Positions 21,744-32,300 of a stretch of 61,278 bases of DNA are shown here, piece by piece. The position numbers and the translations under genes were made by a program. The stretch covers positions 1 through 61,278 of IMG/VR virus record IMGVR_UViG_3300033153_009450. One strand, given 5' to 3'. Positions within the stretch are counted from its first letter, which is position 1; the number at the start of each line of letters is the position of its first letter. The notes under the pieces were generated by a model, which worked only from the letters and a program-made list of their open reading frames with translations, ran no database searches and was not told the origin of the DNA. Source of the stretch: a virus.

Positions 21744-21968
21744 TTAAAACGGCCCGTGCTTCCCTCCGACATCGAAATCCTCTACCTGGACAGGAGGAAA
21801 CAGGACATCATCCCTATACTTCCAAATTTTCCGAACGGCCTTCACTACTTTTTCCAGGTACACAAGTCGCTCATGGTCACTCTTGGTCTCTTTGTCCTCC
21901 AGTTCATACCCCTTGTCTGGTATCTCATCTTTCCACTCCGGGTTTCCATTTAATGTGTCTTTTCCCAT
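21744..21968 (-). CDS. Unknown small protein, 74 aa
   Basis: Highly charged, with DERL/VYLEKVVKAVRKIWKYRD forming one amphipathic helix and DVLFPPVQVEDFDVGGKHG at the end. SD AAAGGAGGAAAGT precedes the ATG. Unknown function; it sits between two cell-wall-related genes. Confidence 0.5.
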   Translation of the reverse strand: MGKDTLNGNPEWKDEIPDKGYELEDKETKSDHERLVYLEKVVKAVRKIWKYRDDVLFPPVQVEDFDVGGKHGPF

Positions 21969-21986
21969 AATACTTTCCTCCTTTGA

Positions 21987-22451
21987 TTAAAGTTTATAAA
22001 ACCAATGGCCTCCCCATTTAAAAACAGGGATTTTTTCCTCTGCCCAATAGGGTAGTTTAAACTCATGTATCCTACCGGTAGTGCTCACTTCTGTCTTAAC
22101 CTCCACATGATAATGGTTAGCTCCGTTTGTTATATCGCCAACCCAATCATAAAGAACAAGAAAGGCCGCCGACCAGCACTCCCGCCACCATGCCTCAGAC
22201 CAGAAATGTTTGAAGTACCGATAAAGGAAATATGGGGCTATCTCCATAGTCCTGTTGATAGAATTCAGACAAGAAAATTGTTTAGCCTGTAGAATGACAG
22301 CCTTGTAATCATTAGACCATCTACGAGAATCATTAACCCTGTTACGCACAGCGCAGGCCACGGCCAGCTTGCCTACGAAGTCTTCTCCGGCTGCTTCACC
22401 TATTATCATACCGGTGAATAGGTCTTGTACGTCAAGTTCAGATAGTTTCAT
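21987..22451 (-). CDS. SleB/CwlJ-type cell-wall hydrolase (endolysin)
   Basis: A 154-residue Hydrolase_2 family protein. Signature segments are present in order: IIGEAAGEDFVGKLAVACAV RNRV (with the catalytic Glu), QFSCLN, GANHYH and LPYWAEEK. These enzymes cleave muramyl bonds in peptidoglycan. It has no signal peptide, so export needs a holin. It is the clearest lysis gene. A repeat-rich stretch precedes it. Confidence 0.85.
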   Translation of the reverse strand: MKLSELDVQDLFTGMIIGEAAGEDFVGKLAVACAVRNRVNDSRRWSNDYKAVILQAKQFSCLNSINRTMEIAPYFLYRYFKHFWSEAWWRECWSAAFLVLYDWVGDITNGANHYHVEVKTEVSTTGRIHEFKLPYWAEEKIPVFKWGGHWFYKL

Positions 22452-22452
22452 T

Positions 22453-22592
22453 CTTTCCTCTCGTTCTCCCGCCTTTGGCGGGACTAACCACCTGGTTCCG
22501 ATGCTCCGCGTCGGAACTTCTTCGTCTTTACCTTCAGCCTTCAGCCTTCAGCCTTCCACCTGGTTCCGATGCTCCGCGTCGGAACCGATGAT
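22453..22592. repeat. Two family-A palindromes with a heptamer tract between
   Basis: Copies of GGTTCCGATGCTCCGC... at 22494-22517 and 22562-22586 flank a CAGCCTTCAGCCTTC tract. A short CCCGCCTTTGGCGGG hairpin is at 22469-22483. No gene is seen. Confidence 0.85.
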
Positions 22593-22931
22593 TTAACCCT
22601 TTTCCAACACAGCGATCATTTTTTTGAGTTCTTCCAGCGGACTCTTGATCCCTAAATTATTCTTTATCAGCGTGATATCGGTCCGCAACGACTCGAAAGA
22701 TCCTTGTCCTTTTTCCAGCAGGGCTGTATGTTTATTCAAAGATGTACATAAAGTCTTTACCTCGGCTCTCATATCGCACCTCTTGCAATCGTCTTCAGAT
22801 AAATACCCTTTCAGGGTTTCAGTTAGCTTTTCACCAAACTCCCCCCTTGCCTTATAATATCCGATTATCATTCCGGCGATGGTTCCAATTATGGCAACAA
22901 CTGCCACAACCGCCCATGCTTCAGGATTCAT
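22593..22931 (-). CDS. Membrane-anchored coiled-coil protein (spanin or holin-like)
   Basis: One N-terminal membrane segment (WAVVAVVAIIGTIAGMIIGY) then a charged helical domain (FGEKLTETLKGYLSEDDCKR, ESLRTDITLIKNNLG). It is 112 residues. This topology, immediately upstream of the endolysin in transcription order, suits an inner-membrane spanin or a holin. No outer-membrane spanin partner is seen. Confidence 0.5.
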   Translation of the reverse strand: MNPEAWAVVAVVAIIGTIAGMIIGYYKARGEFGEKLTETLKGYLSEDDCKRCDMRAEVKTLCTSLNKHTALLEKGQGSFESLRTDITLIKNNLGIKSPLEELKKMIAVLEKG

Positions 22932-22977
22932 GGTGTTATCCTCTCGTCTTCGACCCTGAGTTTATCGAAGGGCTAAA

Positions 22978-23370
22978 TTAGCGATACCGTCTATAAGCCA
23001 TTGCCTTAAACGTGCCGCCACAGGTGAAATCTATATAAAGCCCTTTTTCCAGAAATATTGGCGGATTAAAGATAAGCTCCTTGTCCCTGTCAATAGAGCT
23101 GGTCGTGACATACCATATGGGAAACGGACTTGCCCCGCTCGCTTCTGTTGCATTATCGTATGCCGCAACAGTTACGCCACTGGTCCCGTCTGTCATCACC
23201 ACAAAACTATAAAGAAACCCGGGCCTTGTCATTGCGATGCCGTCAGCGATCATCACATCGCCATATTCTGCATATTCCGGGGGCATGAAAGCATTGCTTT
23301 TACCTGGAACAATAAAAGCGGTGCCGATCAATACCAGGGTGATTAAAACAGCAACTAAATATCGTTTCAT
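22978..23370 (-). CDS. Secreted small beta protein, 130 aa
   Basis: Start at ATG 23370 with SD GGAGGGAAAAAG. It begins with a Sec signal peptide (KRYLVAVLITLVLIGTAFIV, ending KSNAF). The mature part (PGFLYSFVVMTDGTSGVTVA, FLEKGLYIDFTCGG) is beta-rich, like the small sandwich domains of head or tail decoration proteins. A signal peptide on such a protein is unusual. It lies just downstream of a strong terminator, so it needs its own promoter. Confidence 0.5.
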   Translation of the reverse strand: MKRYLVAVLITLVLIGTAFIVPGKSNAFMPPEYAEYGDVMIADGIAMTRPGFLYSFVVMTDGTSGVTVAAYDNATEASGASPFPIWYVTTSSIDRDKELIFNPPIFLEKGLYIDFTCGGTFKAMAYRRYR

Positions 23371-23385
23371 CTTTTTCCCTCCCAT

Positions 23386-23430
23386 AAAAAAAGCCTCTTC
23401 CGGAGCCTGGCGCCGGAGGAGGCTTTTCGT
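23386..23430 (-). terminator. Rho-independent terminator
   Basis: On the minus strand, AAGCCTCCTCCGGCG pairs across CCAGG with CTCCGGAAGAGGCTT and is followed by TTTTT. It ends the transcript coming from the giant gene and surface genes. Confidence 0.85.
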
Positions 23431-23492
23431 TTTTGCCGGACTTGCCCGGCAGTTAAATTGTTGACTATTAAACTATAAATTTTACATTTTTG

Positions 23493-23897
23493 TCAACCTT
23501 TCCCCTCAATACCTGCTCCGTTTAATAGTTGCTTATTTACTGCCTTCGATATCGGGTTTCGCAAATTAGACCAATCAGCTTCTTTATCGAACACTCTGTA
23601 TTTATTCCACAGATAGCCAGCATACCACTGAATAAAATTTTTAATAAATACCGCCAACCCTAAAGAAGCAAACACCACCCATAAGGGAATACCCCAACCC
23701 AACTTCATTAAAATGTTATCCGCACCTAAATAGGTTATTACTAAAGCCTGGTAAGATATGAGATTACGAATTAACCCTAATTCAGTCTGTCCTTTCATAT
23801 ATAAATTTCTGTGATGGATATAAAATCGCAAGAGCCTGTTAGCCCTGTCTTGTTTTGGCCCGAACATCCGCCTTACTATGTCTCCTACTAATGACAT
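23493..23897 (-). CDS. Unknown membrane protein, 134 aa
   Basis: Residues about 55-95 (YLGADNILMKLGWGIPLWVV, FASLGLAVFIKNFIQW) contain one or two membrane segments. Charged ends (MFGPKQDRANRLLRF, NPISKAVNKQLLNG) lie on the cytoplasmic side. It follows the O-antigen ligase-like gene by three bases and may serve in the same surface change. Unknown family. Confidence 0.5.
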   Translation of the reverse strand: MSLVGDIVRRMFGPKQDRANRLLRFYIHHRNLYMKGQTELGLIRNLISYQALVITYLGADNILMKLGWGIPLWVVFASLGLAVFIKNFIQWYAGYLWNKYRVFDKEADWSNLRNPISKAVNKQLLNGAGIEGKG

Positions 23898-23900
23898 TAT

Positions 23901-25652
23901 TTAAGCCGCCTTTTTCTCTCCTTCAGCCTTCAGCCTTATACCTTCAACCTGCTCCTCAATCCCCTCTATCCGCTCTATCCCGGCCTTGGCCTCCCTGTGT
24001 TCCGGCCAAAAGGTCAAGGCCGCTTCGTAACATGACTTCGCTAAAAGCAGTGATCCGCTGCGGAATAACACAGTCCCAAGGTTAAGCCACATATCCCACA
24101 GCCTGAGATCCCCATCGCAAAAAACCGCGCATCGAGCGGCGTGTTTATACGCCATCGGGAGATCGTTTTTATTAAGGTGATGCACCGTCACCAATGCGTT
24201 TACCCTGGTCCCTCCGCCATTACATCGCAAGGCCCGGTCCAGGTACCGGTAATCCTTGGATCTCATGTACCGGTCTAAGGAAAAATCCGTGATCAAATGC
24301 CGGACGCTGTATTTGTAAACAAAATATCCGAAAATGATATAACCCGCCAAACAGACGGCTGGTAAACCAGCCACACTGACGGCAGGCGAGCCCGCCAAAT
24401 AATAGCCGACTTGCCCGCCGTCTATCTGGCGGGTCAGGCTGCCGATCAGATACCAGAAAACAATATTTACATTGGTCACATGAAACGTATGGAAAAATAT
24501 TCCGTTAGCAAGAAGGGCCACAAGAGCGGAACCTTGCATTAGCGCAAGAGTATCCTGAGACTCTATCCCCATAAAAAGGGCAACGACAATAAAGCAAAGC
24601 AGCAGCATAAGTCCCGGTATGCCGTTATCCGTAATATGCTGTAAATAGTCGTTATGGGCCTTCTGCGGCCACGGATTCTGATAGTTCTCCTGTTTCAGGA
24701 ACTTACCGCCGGTCCGCATGTCTATATCTCGCTGTAAGAATGGCACGCGGGATTTTAACACATCGAACCCTAAACCGAAAAGAGGGGTCCTGATCACCTG
24801 TTCCACGGCGACCGTCCAATAATTCCACCGTTCATTGATTGAGTTTTTATCCAGGGCCCGGCGTCCTGATTTACCGCCTTTAATCAGGTAAAAGACAACG
24901 CCGCCGCATCCTATGAGCAAAAACGGGATCTCTGATACGGCATCGCCGTAGATAATTAATCCGCAGACAAGGCCAAAAAACGCCCCCCGGCACTCGGTCA
25001 ACCAGAGCGCATAAAGCACAGGGGCTAATGCCACGGTCCATATGAGCGATTGCGCATGAATCAGATAAAGGACAAAGAAAACATGCGGCACAAGGTAAGA
25101 AGCCAACATGTTAGGATTCCCGACAAGGCCCCTGGGCTGAAAGGGCGTCATTAATGTAGGTAAACCCTTCAGGGGTTCCCATTTAAACGTATGCTGGACA
25201 ATGGCGTATATGCTGTTTATTAGGGCCGCCGAAACTAATAAAATCAGACCGACCCCCTGCTCCTGTCCGCCATAGCCCGTTAGGGCGGCGGCGGAATCGG
25301 TGCCGGTAACAAGAAACAGGCCGAAACAAGCGACCATGGTGAACTTTACGAAATTCCGCAATGCAATGTCTTTTCTGGGCGACATCAGGGAGCACAGAAA
25401 CCACCACCCGAACAGTGCAAGGCTTAATGTCAGGATTTCCGGTTCGAAGTATATGGTCCGGCCTGCCCTCCATAGCCCTGAGCTTGTCGAAGAGGCGACG
25501 GAGGGGCCAAAGAACAACCAGTAACCCATTAACAGATATCCGGCCACAGCAAGCAGGGTGTTGCGGGGAGTCCTATACGGCCTGATACTATATCCCGGCA
25601 AAACAAACACGCACGCAAACGCTAAAATCACCATTGAAATTATTGAAAGCAT
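23901..25652 (-). CDS. O-antigen ligase/polymerase-like membrane protein with TPR tail
   Basis: Start at ATG 25652 (SD CAGGAGAGGTG), 583 residues. About ten hydrophobic segments and the conserved periplasmic NPWPQKAHNDYLQHITDNGI motif mark the Wzy/WaaL O-antigen ligase family. The C-terminus (YKHAARCAVFCDGDLRLWDM, LAKSCYEAALTFWPEHREAK) has TPR-like helices. Residues DSAAALTGYGGQEQG come from a family-D palindrome near 25265-25293, and the last residues (EGIRLKAEGEKKAA) from a repeat tract. Such phage genes alter surface polysaccharide and block superinfection. Confidence 0.75.
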   Translation of the reverse strand: MLSIISMVILAFACVFVLPGYSIRPYRTPRNTLLAVAGYLLMGYWLFFGPSVASSTSSGLWRAGRTIYFEPEILTLSLALFGWWFLCSLMSPRKDIALRNFVKFTMVACFGLFLVTGTDSAAALTGYGGQEQGVGLILLVSAALINSIYAIVQHTFKWEPLKGLPTLMTPFQPRGLVGNPNMLASYLVPHVFFVLYLIHAQSLIWTVALAPVLYALWLTECRGAFFGLVCGLIIYGDAVSEIPFLLIGCGGVVFYLIKGGKSGRRALDKNSINERWNYWTVAVEQVIRTPLFGLGFDVLKSRVPFLQRDIDMRTGGKFLKQENYQNPWPQKAHNDYLQHITDNGIPGLMLLLCFIVVALFMGIESQDTLALMQGSALVALLANGIFFHTFHVTNVNIVFWYLIGSLTRQIDGGQVGYYLAGSPAVSVAGLPAVCLAGYIIFGYFVYKYSVRHLITDFSLDRYMRSKDYRYLDRALRCNGGGTRVNALVTVHHLNKNDLPMAYKHAARCAVFCDGDLRLWDMWLNLGTVLFRSGSLLLAKSCYEAALTFWPEHREAKAGIERIEGIEEQVEGIRLKAEGEKKAA

Positions 25653-25801
25653 CACCTCTCCTGATAATCGCATTCATTATTGGAACAAGTTTCACTGCAA
25701 TCTGGATGGCTGACAATCAGCGCTCCGCACTTTGGGCACCTTCTTTCTGTAAGAATACTTTGGTCGTACAAATCATCACCATACAAATCATCTTCATCCA
25801 T
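25652..25801 (-). CDS. Zinc-ribbon small protein, 49 aa
   Basis: ATG 25801 follows AAGGAG with eight-base spacing. The peptide begins MDEDDLYGDDLYDQ and ends with CPKCGALIVS, CSETCSNNEC, a zinc ribbon. Its TGA overlaps the start of the ligase-like gene (TGATG), so the two are coupled. The SD lies in the edge of a family-B palindrome (25816-25844). Unknown function. Confidence 0.65.
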   Translation of the reverse strand: MDEDDLYGDDLYDQSILTERRCPKCGALIVSHPDCSETCSNNECDYQER

Positions 25802-25815
25802 TCCCGCATCTCCTT

Positions 25816-25844
25816 CGTCATTCCGGCAAAAGCCGGAATCCAGT
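25816..25844. repeat. Family-B palindrome
   Basis: CGTCATTCCGGC and GCCGGAATCCAG with an AAAA loop. Its edge (GACGAAGGAG on the minus strand) provides the SD of the downstream zinc-ribbon gene. Confidence 0.85.
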
Positions 25845-25900
25845 CCTTACCACTATATCTTGTGTCGCAGCGAGCTGCCGGCTTTCCATATCTTGTGTTC

Positions 25901-25929
25901 TTGATTTTTCATTAATCCTGTTATAAAAT
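25901..25929 (+). promoter_or_regulatory. Sigma-70-like promoter of the lipoprotein gene
   Basis: TTGATT (25901-25906), a 17-base spacer and TAAAAT (25924-25929). The gene starts at 25960. An isolated plus-strand gene with its own promoter inside a minus-strand region fits a moron expressed from the prophage. Confidence 0.6.
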
Positions 25930-25959
25930 CCCATTGAACCTTTAACGAAAGGATCTGTC

Positions 25960-26337
25960 ATGAAAAATCTATTTTTATTCCTATTTCTCATTCTTCTAAG
26001 TTGCGCCCATTACTCCACAACGGGAGACCAGCCCGAAAGCCGGAACATAATAAATGCACCCGTTGATATGGTCTGGGACCAAACCCTCCGTATTCTCCCA
26101 AACGAACGGATAGATATTAAAAGTGCCGATAAAGCCACATACTCAATAAAGGCACGCAAACGCATGACGCTCTGGAGCATAGGGGATGATATTGCAATAC
26201 GGCTCATCCCGCATGGCAGCCGGACAATAATGCACTTTGAAGCCGAGGCCGGTGGTGTCCAATGGATAGGATGGGGCCACCAGGAGCGCATGGTCAAAAG
26301 CATCTTTGCAAAGATTAAACTTGCATGTGAACGATAA
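25960..26337 (+). CDS. Phage-encoded lipoprotein (moron), 125 aa
   Basis: Signal peptide with lipobox (LFLFLILLSCAHYSTTG: Leu-Leu-Ser-Cys), so the Cys is lipidated and the protein is membrane-anchored. The mature part (VWDQTLRILPNERIDIKSAD, LWSIGDDIAIRLIPHGSRTI) looks like a small beta domain. It is plus-strand while its neighbours are minus; the giant gene's stop lies one base away, convergent. Its own promoter suggests expression in lysogens for surface change or superinfection exclusion. Confidence 0.75.
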   Translation: MKNLFLFLFLILLSCAHYSTTGDQPESRNIINAPVDMVWDQTLRILPNERIDIKSADKATYSIKARKRMTLWSIGDDIAIRLIPHGSRTIMHFEAEAGGVQWIGWGHQERMVKSIFAKIKLACER

Positions 26338-26338
26338 T

Positions 26339-29300
26339 TCATGCTGCCTCTTTTTTTCCTTCAGCCTTCAACCTTCTACCTTCTTTAACCATCATCCTCT
26401 TAATCTTTCCGCGTATCCGTTTACGGGCATTCCTGATGACGGCCCGGATCTTCCTGGCCTTCCATTCATCAGATCTCCGGGAATTAATAATCCCTGCGAG
26501 TTTTCTCCGGGCGATGGTGCTCGATTCCTCTAAATATTTATCATACTGCTCTCGGCTCATTTTCTGGTTGACACCGTTTATATTCAAATACCTGCTCGGC
26601 GGTCCCATATTCAGGGTTTCGTTTTTGAGCATCTCGTTTATAACGTCCATTACAGGGTCCGGCCCCTTTTCCGCCGCAATAATCGGGGTCTCAAGTCTTG
26701 GCCCCCATGCCGTATGAGTCGCAGCGCCCATGCTGTGCATGATTGCCGTCAACCCGTCTTCCTCGCCCTGCATATACCGGATAAAATGACCCACCTGGAT
26801 GGGCTGCATATTTACCACCTGGTTAACCACTACCGATGGCAGCCGGTTCAAACCGCCTACCTTTTCCTGAAAAGCGGATTTTTTAATGGTCTTCCCCGTG
26901 GTCACAAACTCCTTGATTCCCGTAAACGGCCTTTCCGCCCAGTCGGACCCGGAAAACGCGGCGGATGCGGCACGGACAAAAGGACTGCCCTTATGTTTCA
27001 CCAACCGGAAAGGATCAATCAGTTTGAGCGGGTCAAAGAAATGTCCGCCCAAAGAAAATGTCTTTCGCTGGCCTTCGGTATCAACGCCTAACATATGGTA
27101 CAGCTTTGTAACGTCGATCTCGGTCCACCTGAGTTTATTCGCCTTGTTTGAAAGGAGCTGCTCTTCCAGGAATTCCTCGGTCTCATCCGACCCATTGAGC
27201 AGGAGCTGGGCGACAATGGTGCTCACGGCAATCCTGAGCATCACACGGCCCCAGAATCGCCTGTATACATCCTCCATAGCCTTTGGACCGGGGACATCGC
27301 CTACGGTTTTGCTGATAAATTTATTTAGCCCGGGCACCATGCCTGATACGGTCCTGAAATTGGATTCAGTCCAATCCGGCGCAAGCAATAACATCCGGGC
27401 CATCTTCTGAAGCGTGGGATTCCTGCCCATTCGTTTCAGATGCAGCCCGCCAAAGTCCGCATTAATCAACCTGGCGACCCGCTCCGCGATCTGATTAGGG
27501 TTGGGTGGCAGCTTGGACCTGCCGGATGTATATTTCTCATTCTCCTTTTGAAGCTCATGGGTGTACTCGACAACAAACGCCTCGGCCTTGAGACCTGCAA
27601 AGTATTTCTTGAACAGGCTGTCCGTGAAACGCTCACGGTAAAAGCGGCCAGCCTCTATTACCTTGCCGGTCTTTTCTAATCCTAAGTAATTTACCAGTTT
27701 TTCAGTCAATCCCGTGGATGCCCTTAATTCACTCTCCGCCCAATCCTGAAGCTCGCCTACCGTAAGCCCGTTCTTGATCCCTAACTCGATTAGGGGATGC
27801 AGATCCTCGATCTTTTTCAAACCGGCCTTAAATGCCTTGACCGGATTTACGTTCTTCCACCCATGATGTACGCCGAATACCCATGACCGCGTACCTGCCA
27901 TATGATGAAAGAAACTGGACAGGAGTATCCAGGTCTTTATGCCCGTATTAAGCCGGAGAAGCTCCTTTGCTACCGGTGTTGTATTAAAGAGCGTATCCGT
28001 GGCCGTCATCTTATTAATCATCTCGGCGATGGGTTTAGGCGCATAAAGCGGTTGTTTTTCAAACATCTTGGACACGTCCTTGGGGGGCCTCCGCTCGATA
28101 CGATCATAATGTCTTTTGTCAGCAAATTCCTCGGCCTCTTCCATGGTATCAAACAGCTTTATGGCCTTTTTCGATTCTTCATTTTTGTAAACCGCAAATT
28201 GCTCCGGTATGCGCTCGGGTGTGGTAGCAAAGAACTTGCGGCCATATGTGTCCACAACAAGGGCCTCTTCATCTCTGAATTCGGATTCAATCTCGGCCTT
28301 ACCCGCCCATCTCCACACAGAGAAACCGGACGCCTTTAGCGGTGCATATCCGGGTTTGGGCTTTGCCGTAAACATGGCATTGCCGGATACATCGACCGTA
28401 GCAACTCCGCGCTGCAAGAAAGCCTTGTTTGACATGATAGTAGCAAGTTCGGTCATATATCGTTCGTAGCTGCTCGTAATCCCCTGGACACGAAGCTCGT
28501 AACCTGCCATCCAGCCGTCTAAGATAGTATCGAAAGTCCTTTGCTTGGCCGCAGTGGTGTAGACCTTGAACCCGTAACCGGGACCGGTACCCCTAAATTC
28601 TTCGGCTTTGCCTTCCGGTAGTTTCCACAAACGCCGTACATAATTGTCCCGGTGTGTCTTAATGATCTTGTGGGCATTGGCTAACGAGAACGCATCTTCA
28701 AACAGATCACCCATATGATCAACAAAGTCATTCTGCTCATCTGTCAGCTTAAACGCCTGGTCTAATATTTTTAACTGGCCCTTGATCTTTAACCGGTCCC
28801 TGGCCGGAATATCCCCGGCTAATTGTTCTTTGGCCCATGCCCTGAATTCATCCGCTTTTTCCAGGTTATCGCCCAGATCCCGGCGTATCGTCATTGCCTT
28901 GTCAAGTTGATCCGATGCAAAAGACCTCTTCAATTCCGGCTTATATGCAAACCCCAGGGTAAGTTTCTTCCTGCTTGCCGGACCCGCCAACCTTTTGACC
29001 TGATCCTGGAGATCCCAGACACTGTTCTGGATCCGGAAAACAGCAAGGTCTTTCATCTCAAATAGCTTGTTCACAAAAGAACGATCGTTCTCAATATCCT
29101 GCGCAACCTCGCGCCCGGTCGGCTGTTTCTGTACGGAATAGTACGCCTGCCCCTCAAAAAGCACCGACTGTTTCATCTCCGATGTAATGTCAACGGAATG
29201 GACGGTCTCAAGATCATCCTTAAAATCGGCCTCGCTCGCTCGTTCTAAATTTTTCGCCATATCCTTTCTAAGCCATTTAGGTCCTTCAGGCGTTCGATAA

Positions 29301-32300
29301 TAAGCCCAATCTCCTACTTCTAATCCAACAGCACCCGCAGCGGGTTCTTTTGTAACAATCTTTTGCTCTCCAACCTTACCACTCCACTGCTTTACATATT
29401 TCCGCATGAACCCGGGGAGCAACTCATCATAGAACGCCCTCATGCCTATACCGCCGATGGAAAGATCCTCACCCTTAAACGTGCCGTAAGGTTCCTTAGA
29501 GGTTATTATCTGTTGTGCAAGGGGTTTGCCGATAACGTCTTTAAGTTCTACTTCTTTTCCTTTTATGGCGGTTGTACCTTTGAGGGGAATATTGGCGCTA
29601 AAAACAGAATTGTTTTTTTTCTTTGCTGAAACCTCTACCTCGCCTGCCGCAGTATTCTTAAACCATCTAATCTCATCAACATTCTGCCTTAATGCATCTT
29701 CATACCGTGCGATCTGGTGTTTGCCCTTAGTCCAGGCTACGGTATCAAACCCATTTTCCGCTGCATACCTGAGCATCCGCTTCATACACACTTCATGCCA
29801 GTTTTCAAGAAAAGGAGCTGGGGGGACACCAACATCAGTAGCATACATTCTGTTATGTAACCCCCTTGCTTCTTCTTCCAACATCCTTAGCCTGTCAGCA
29901 TCTTTATCTTTTGTGGCACTGATTATATCTCTCTCTATTTGTTTTAATCTATCAATTGCGTCTGTTTTTTCTTTTGGTGTCAATGGTTTAAGCTGACCCT
30001 TAAACCCCTTCTCCTTAGCTTCCTGTAACCAATCCGACTGAATCTCTTCTATAAACAGAACCCGCTTACCTTCGGCATCGGTACGCTCGTTAAACCGGAC
30101 ATGAGCTAAGACATTAGGTTCATCCCAGTGGGTAGCGCGGTAAGTATCTGGTGAAATTATTTCATCTTTACTCTTTCTTCTGTGAAGTAAACTGGCGATA
30201 TGTTTTTCGTCAACATTTAGATCGTTGAACCTTTTCCCATATTGTTCTTGTGCTGCATCATCTAAGCTAAAATCTTGTTTGACGGATATTTCCGGCAACA
30301 TAAACAGCAATTCCCGGTATCCTTCGCCGCCGGGGAGGGTATATGTTTCAAATTTCGGGGAACCTGCGCCTTCTTTTAGCTGGTCAATATGTTGTTCATA
30401 AAGACCTTCAATATCAACACCTGTTAATTTCAATAACTCTTCACTTGCATTATCATTTCCTCCGCCGCTGTCCTCATATTCATTAAGCAATTCATCAACT
30501 CTGCGTTTCCAAAAAGCAGATACAGAGATACCAATATCTCTATCTGGATATTCTTCAACAATCATCTCTTCGTCAATCATACCTCCTGGCTCTGCTTCTC
30601 CTATGATTCCCCGGAATTCTTCAATAGCATCTGTCAACGCCGCGTCTTGAATGTCAGCGGTAATGTCTGTATGCCTTACACTCTTCTCAATTTCCCTAAT
30701 CTCAATCTGATTCGCCTTCAGAAAATCAAGAAAGGCATCCTTATCAATTTTGCCTTCCTTCTGATTCTCTTTAAGCCAATCCTCAACACCCATCCATTTC
30801 ATTTCTGCCGGTTTTACCTGTTTCCGTTGCAGCCATTTAGTTAATGACTGTACCTTGCGGGGCATATCCGTTGCCGTCTCAACGGCACGCATAAGCTGTG
30901 AATAAAAGGGAGGGGCGGTTGTCGCAAACATCTGGGCTTGCTCCGCAGCGCCCGGCCCGGTTTTGAGATCAAAGATTCTCCCCGTTTCAATATCCCGCGC
31001 AACTCCCCGCGCAGTCCGGTGAAACAGGTTCACAAAACGTTCAACCCAATCCCTGATCTTTTTCAAGATCCGGCCAACAGGGCCTTTAACATCCTTGTTT
31101 AACTGATCAGCGATATAGCTTGCCCTGTCCTCCGGTCCGCCTATGTCCTCCTTATTTCTTGTAGTAAACTTGCCGTTATTGACCAATTGCTTGATCCGGG
31201 TCTTCAACGCTGCAATATCCCTGTTTGTCAAAATACCGGCATCCTCAAAGAAATGAACCGACTCATGGCTCAGGGTCCATTTATTCCCAATATCCTCCTG
31301 AATCTCGATTACGCCGCTCTTATACTTTCCGGCAATAAACTCGCCGGTCTCCTTCTGACGACCATAGGTTAATTTAAAAGACGCGCTATCCTCGGAAATC
31401 TGTTGAACGGTCTTTATTGTAACGCCATGCCCGGCCTTTGTGCGCACCCATATATCACCATCCGGCGAGATCCCCACATGCTGACCCTTGAACACGGCCC
31501 GCACATCGTCGAGGGATATGGCATCCGTAACAAATCCCCTGGTTTTCTGCCGTTTCGCGGCTTCTGGCAAAACCCCGAACGATTCATGCAATTGCTTGAT
31601 ACGAGCAGGGAGATCTTTCAGGTCTTTGACGGTTACGGAAGAATTCGTTACATTATCCGTAAAGGCATACGGCCTTCCCGCAAGGCTCTCCCATCGCCCG
31701 TCATATGTGAGATTATGTTTTTTGGTAAGCGCTGCAATGGCAGGAGTAACGGAATACTGCTCCGGTTTCTCCATGTCCGCCTTAGCCTTGGCGGCGGATT
31801 CGCCCGTTACCCATGGAGATTCGCCATATTCCTCGACAGATTGTTCAGAAAGCCCTAAGACCTCTTCCTCACCATGGCCTTCTAATGCTTGCCTTGCATT
31901 ATCTATAGCCTCTTTTTTTGAAAGACCTTGCCTTACGATAATACCGCTTCGGGCATCTGAAACAATCCATGTTCCCATGTCTTTATCTTGATGGATAAAT
32001 GTCTCAAGCCAGGGTACAATTTCAACCCCTTTCGCATCAAGCAGTGCTTCAAACTCTTTATTATTATTTAATTTATAATACGCTCTGCCCGCCGCAGGCG
32101 CTATTTCCGGCGCAGCGCCCATCAAAGTTGCATTGATCTCTCTTGATTTTTTCCTTAATTCCTCTAACTTGTCTATGTCTTTGAAGGTTTCTTTGTTAAC
32201 GGATTCGCTCTCAAGGCTGGATACCTCGGTATTGAGTTTCTTGATCAGGTCTTCATATCTCTTCAACTCACCATCTAATCCGTCAATCTCCCTGTTCAAC

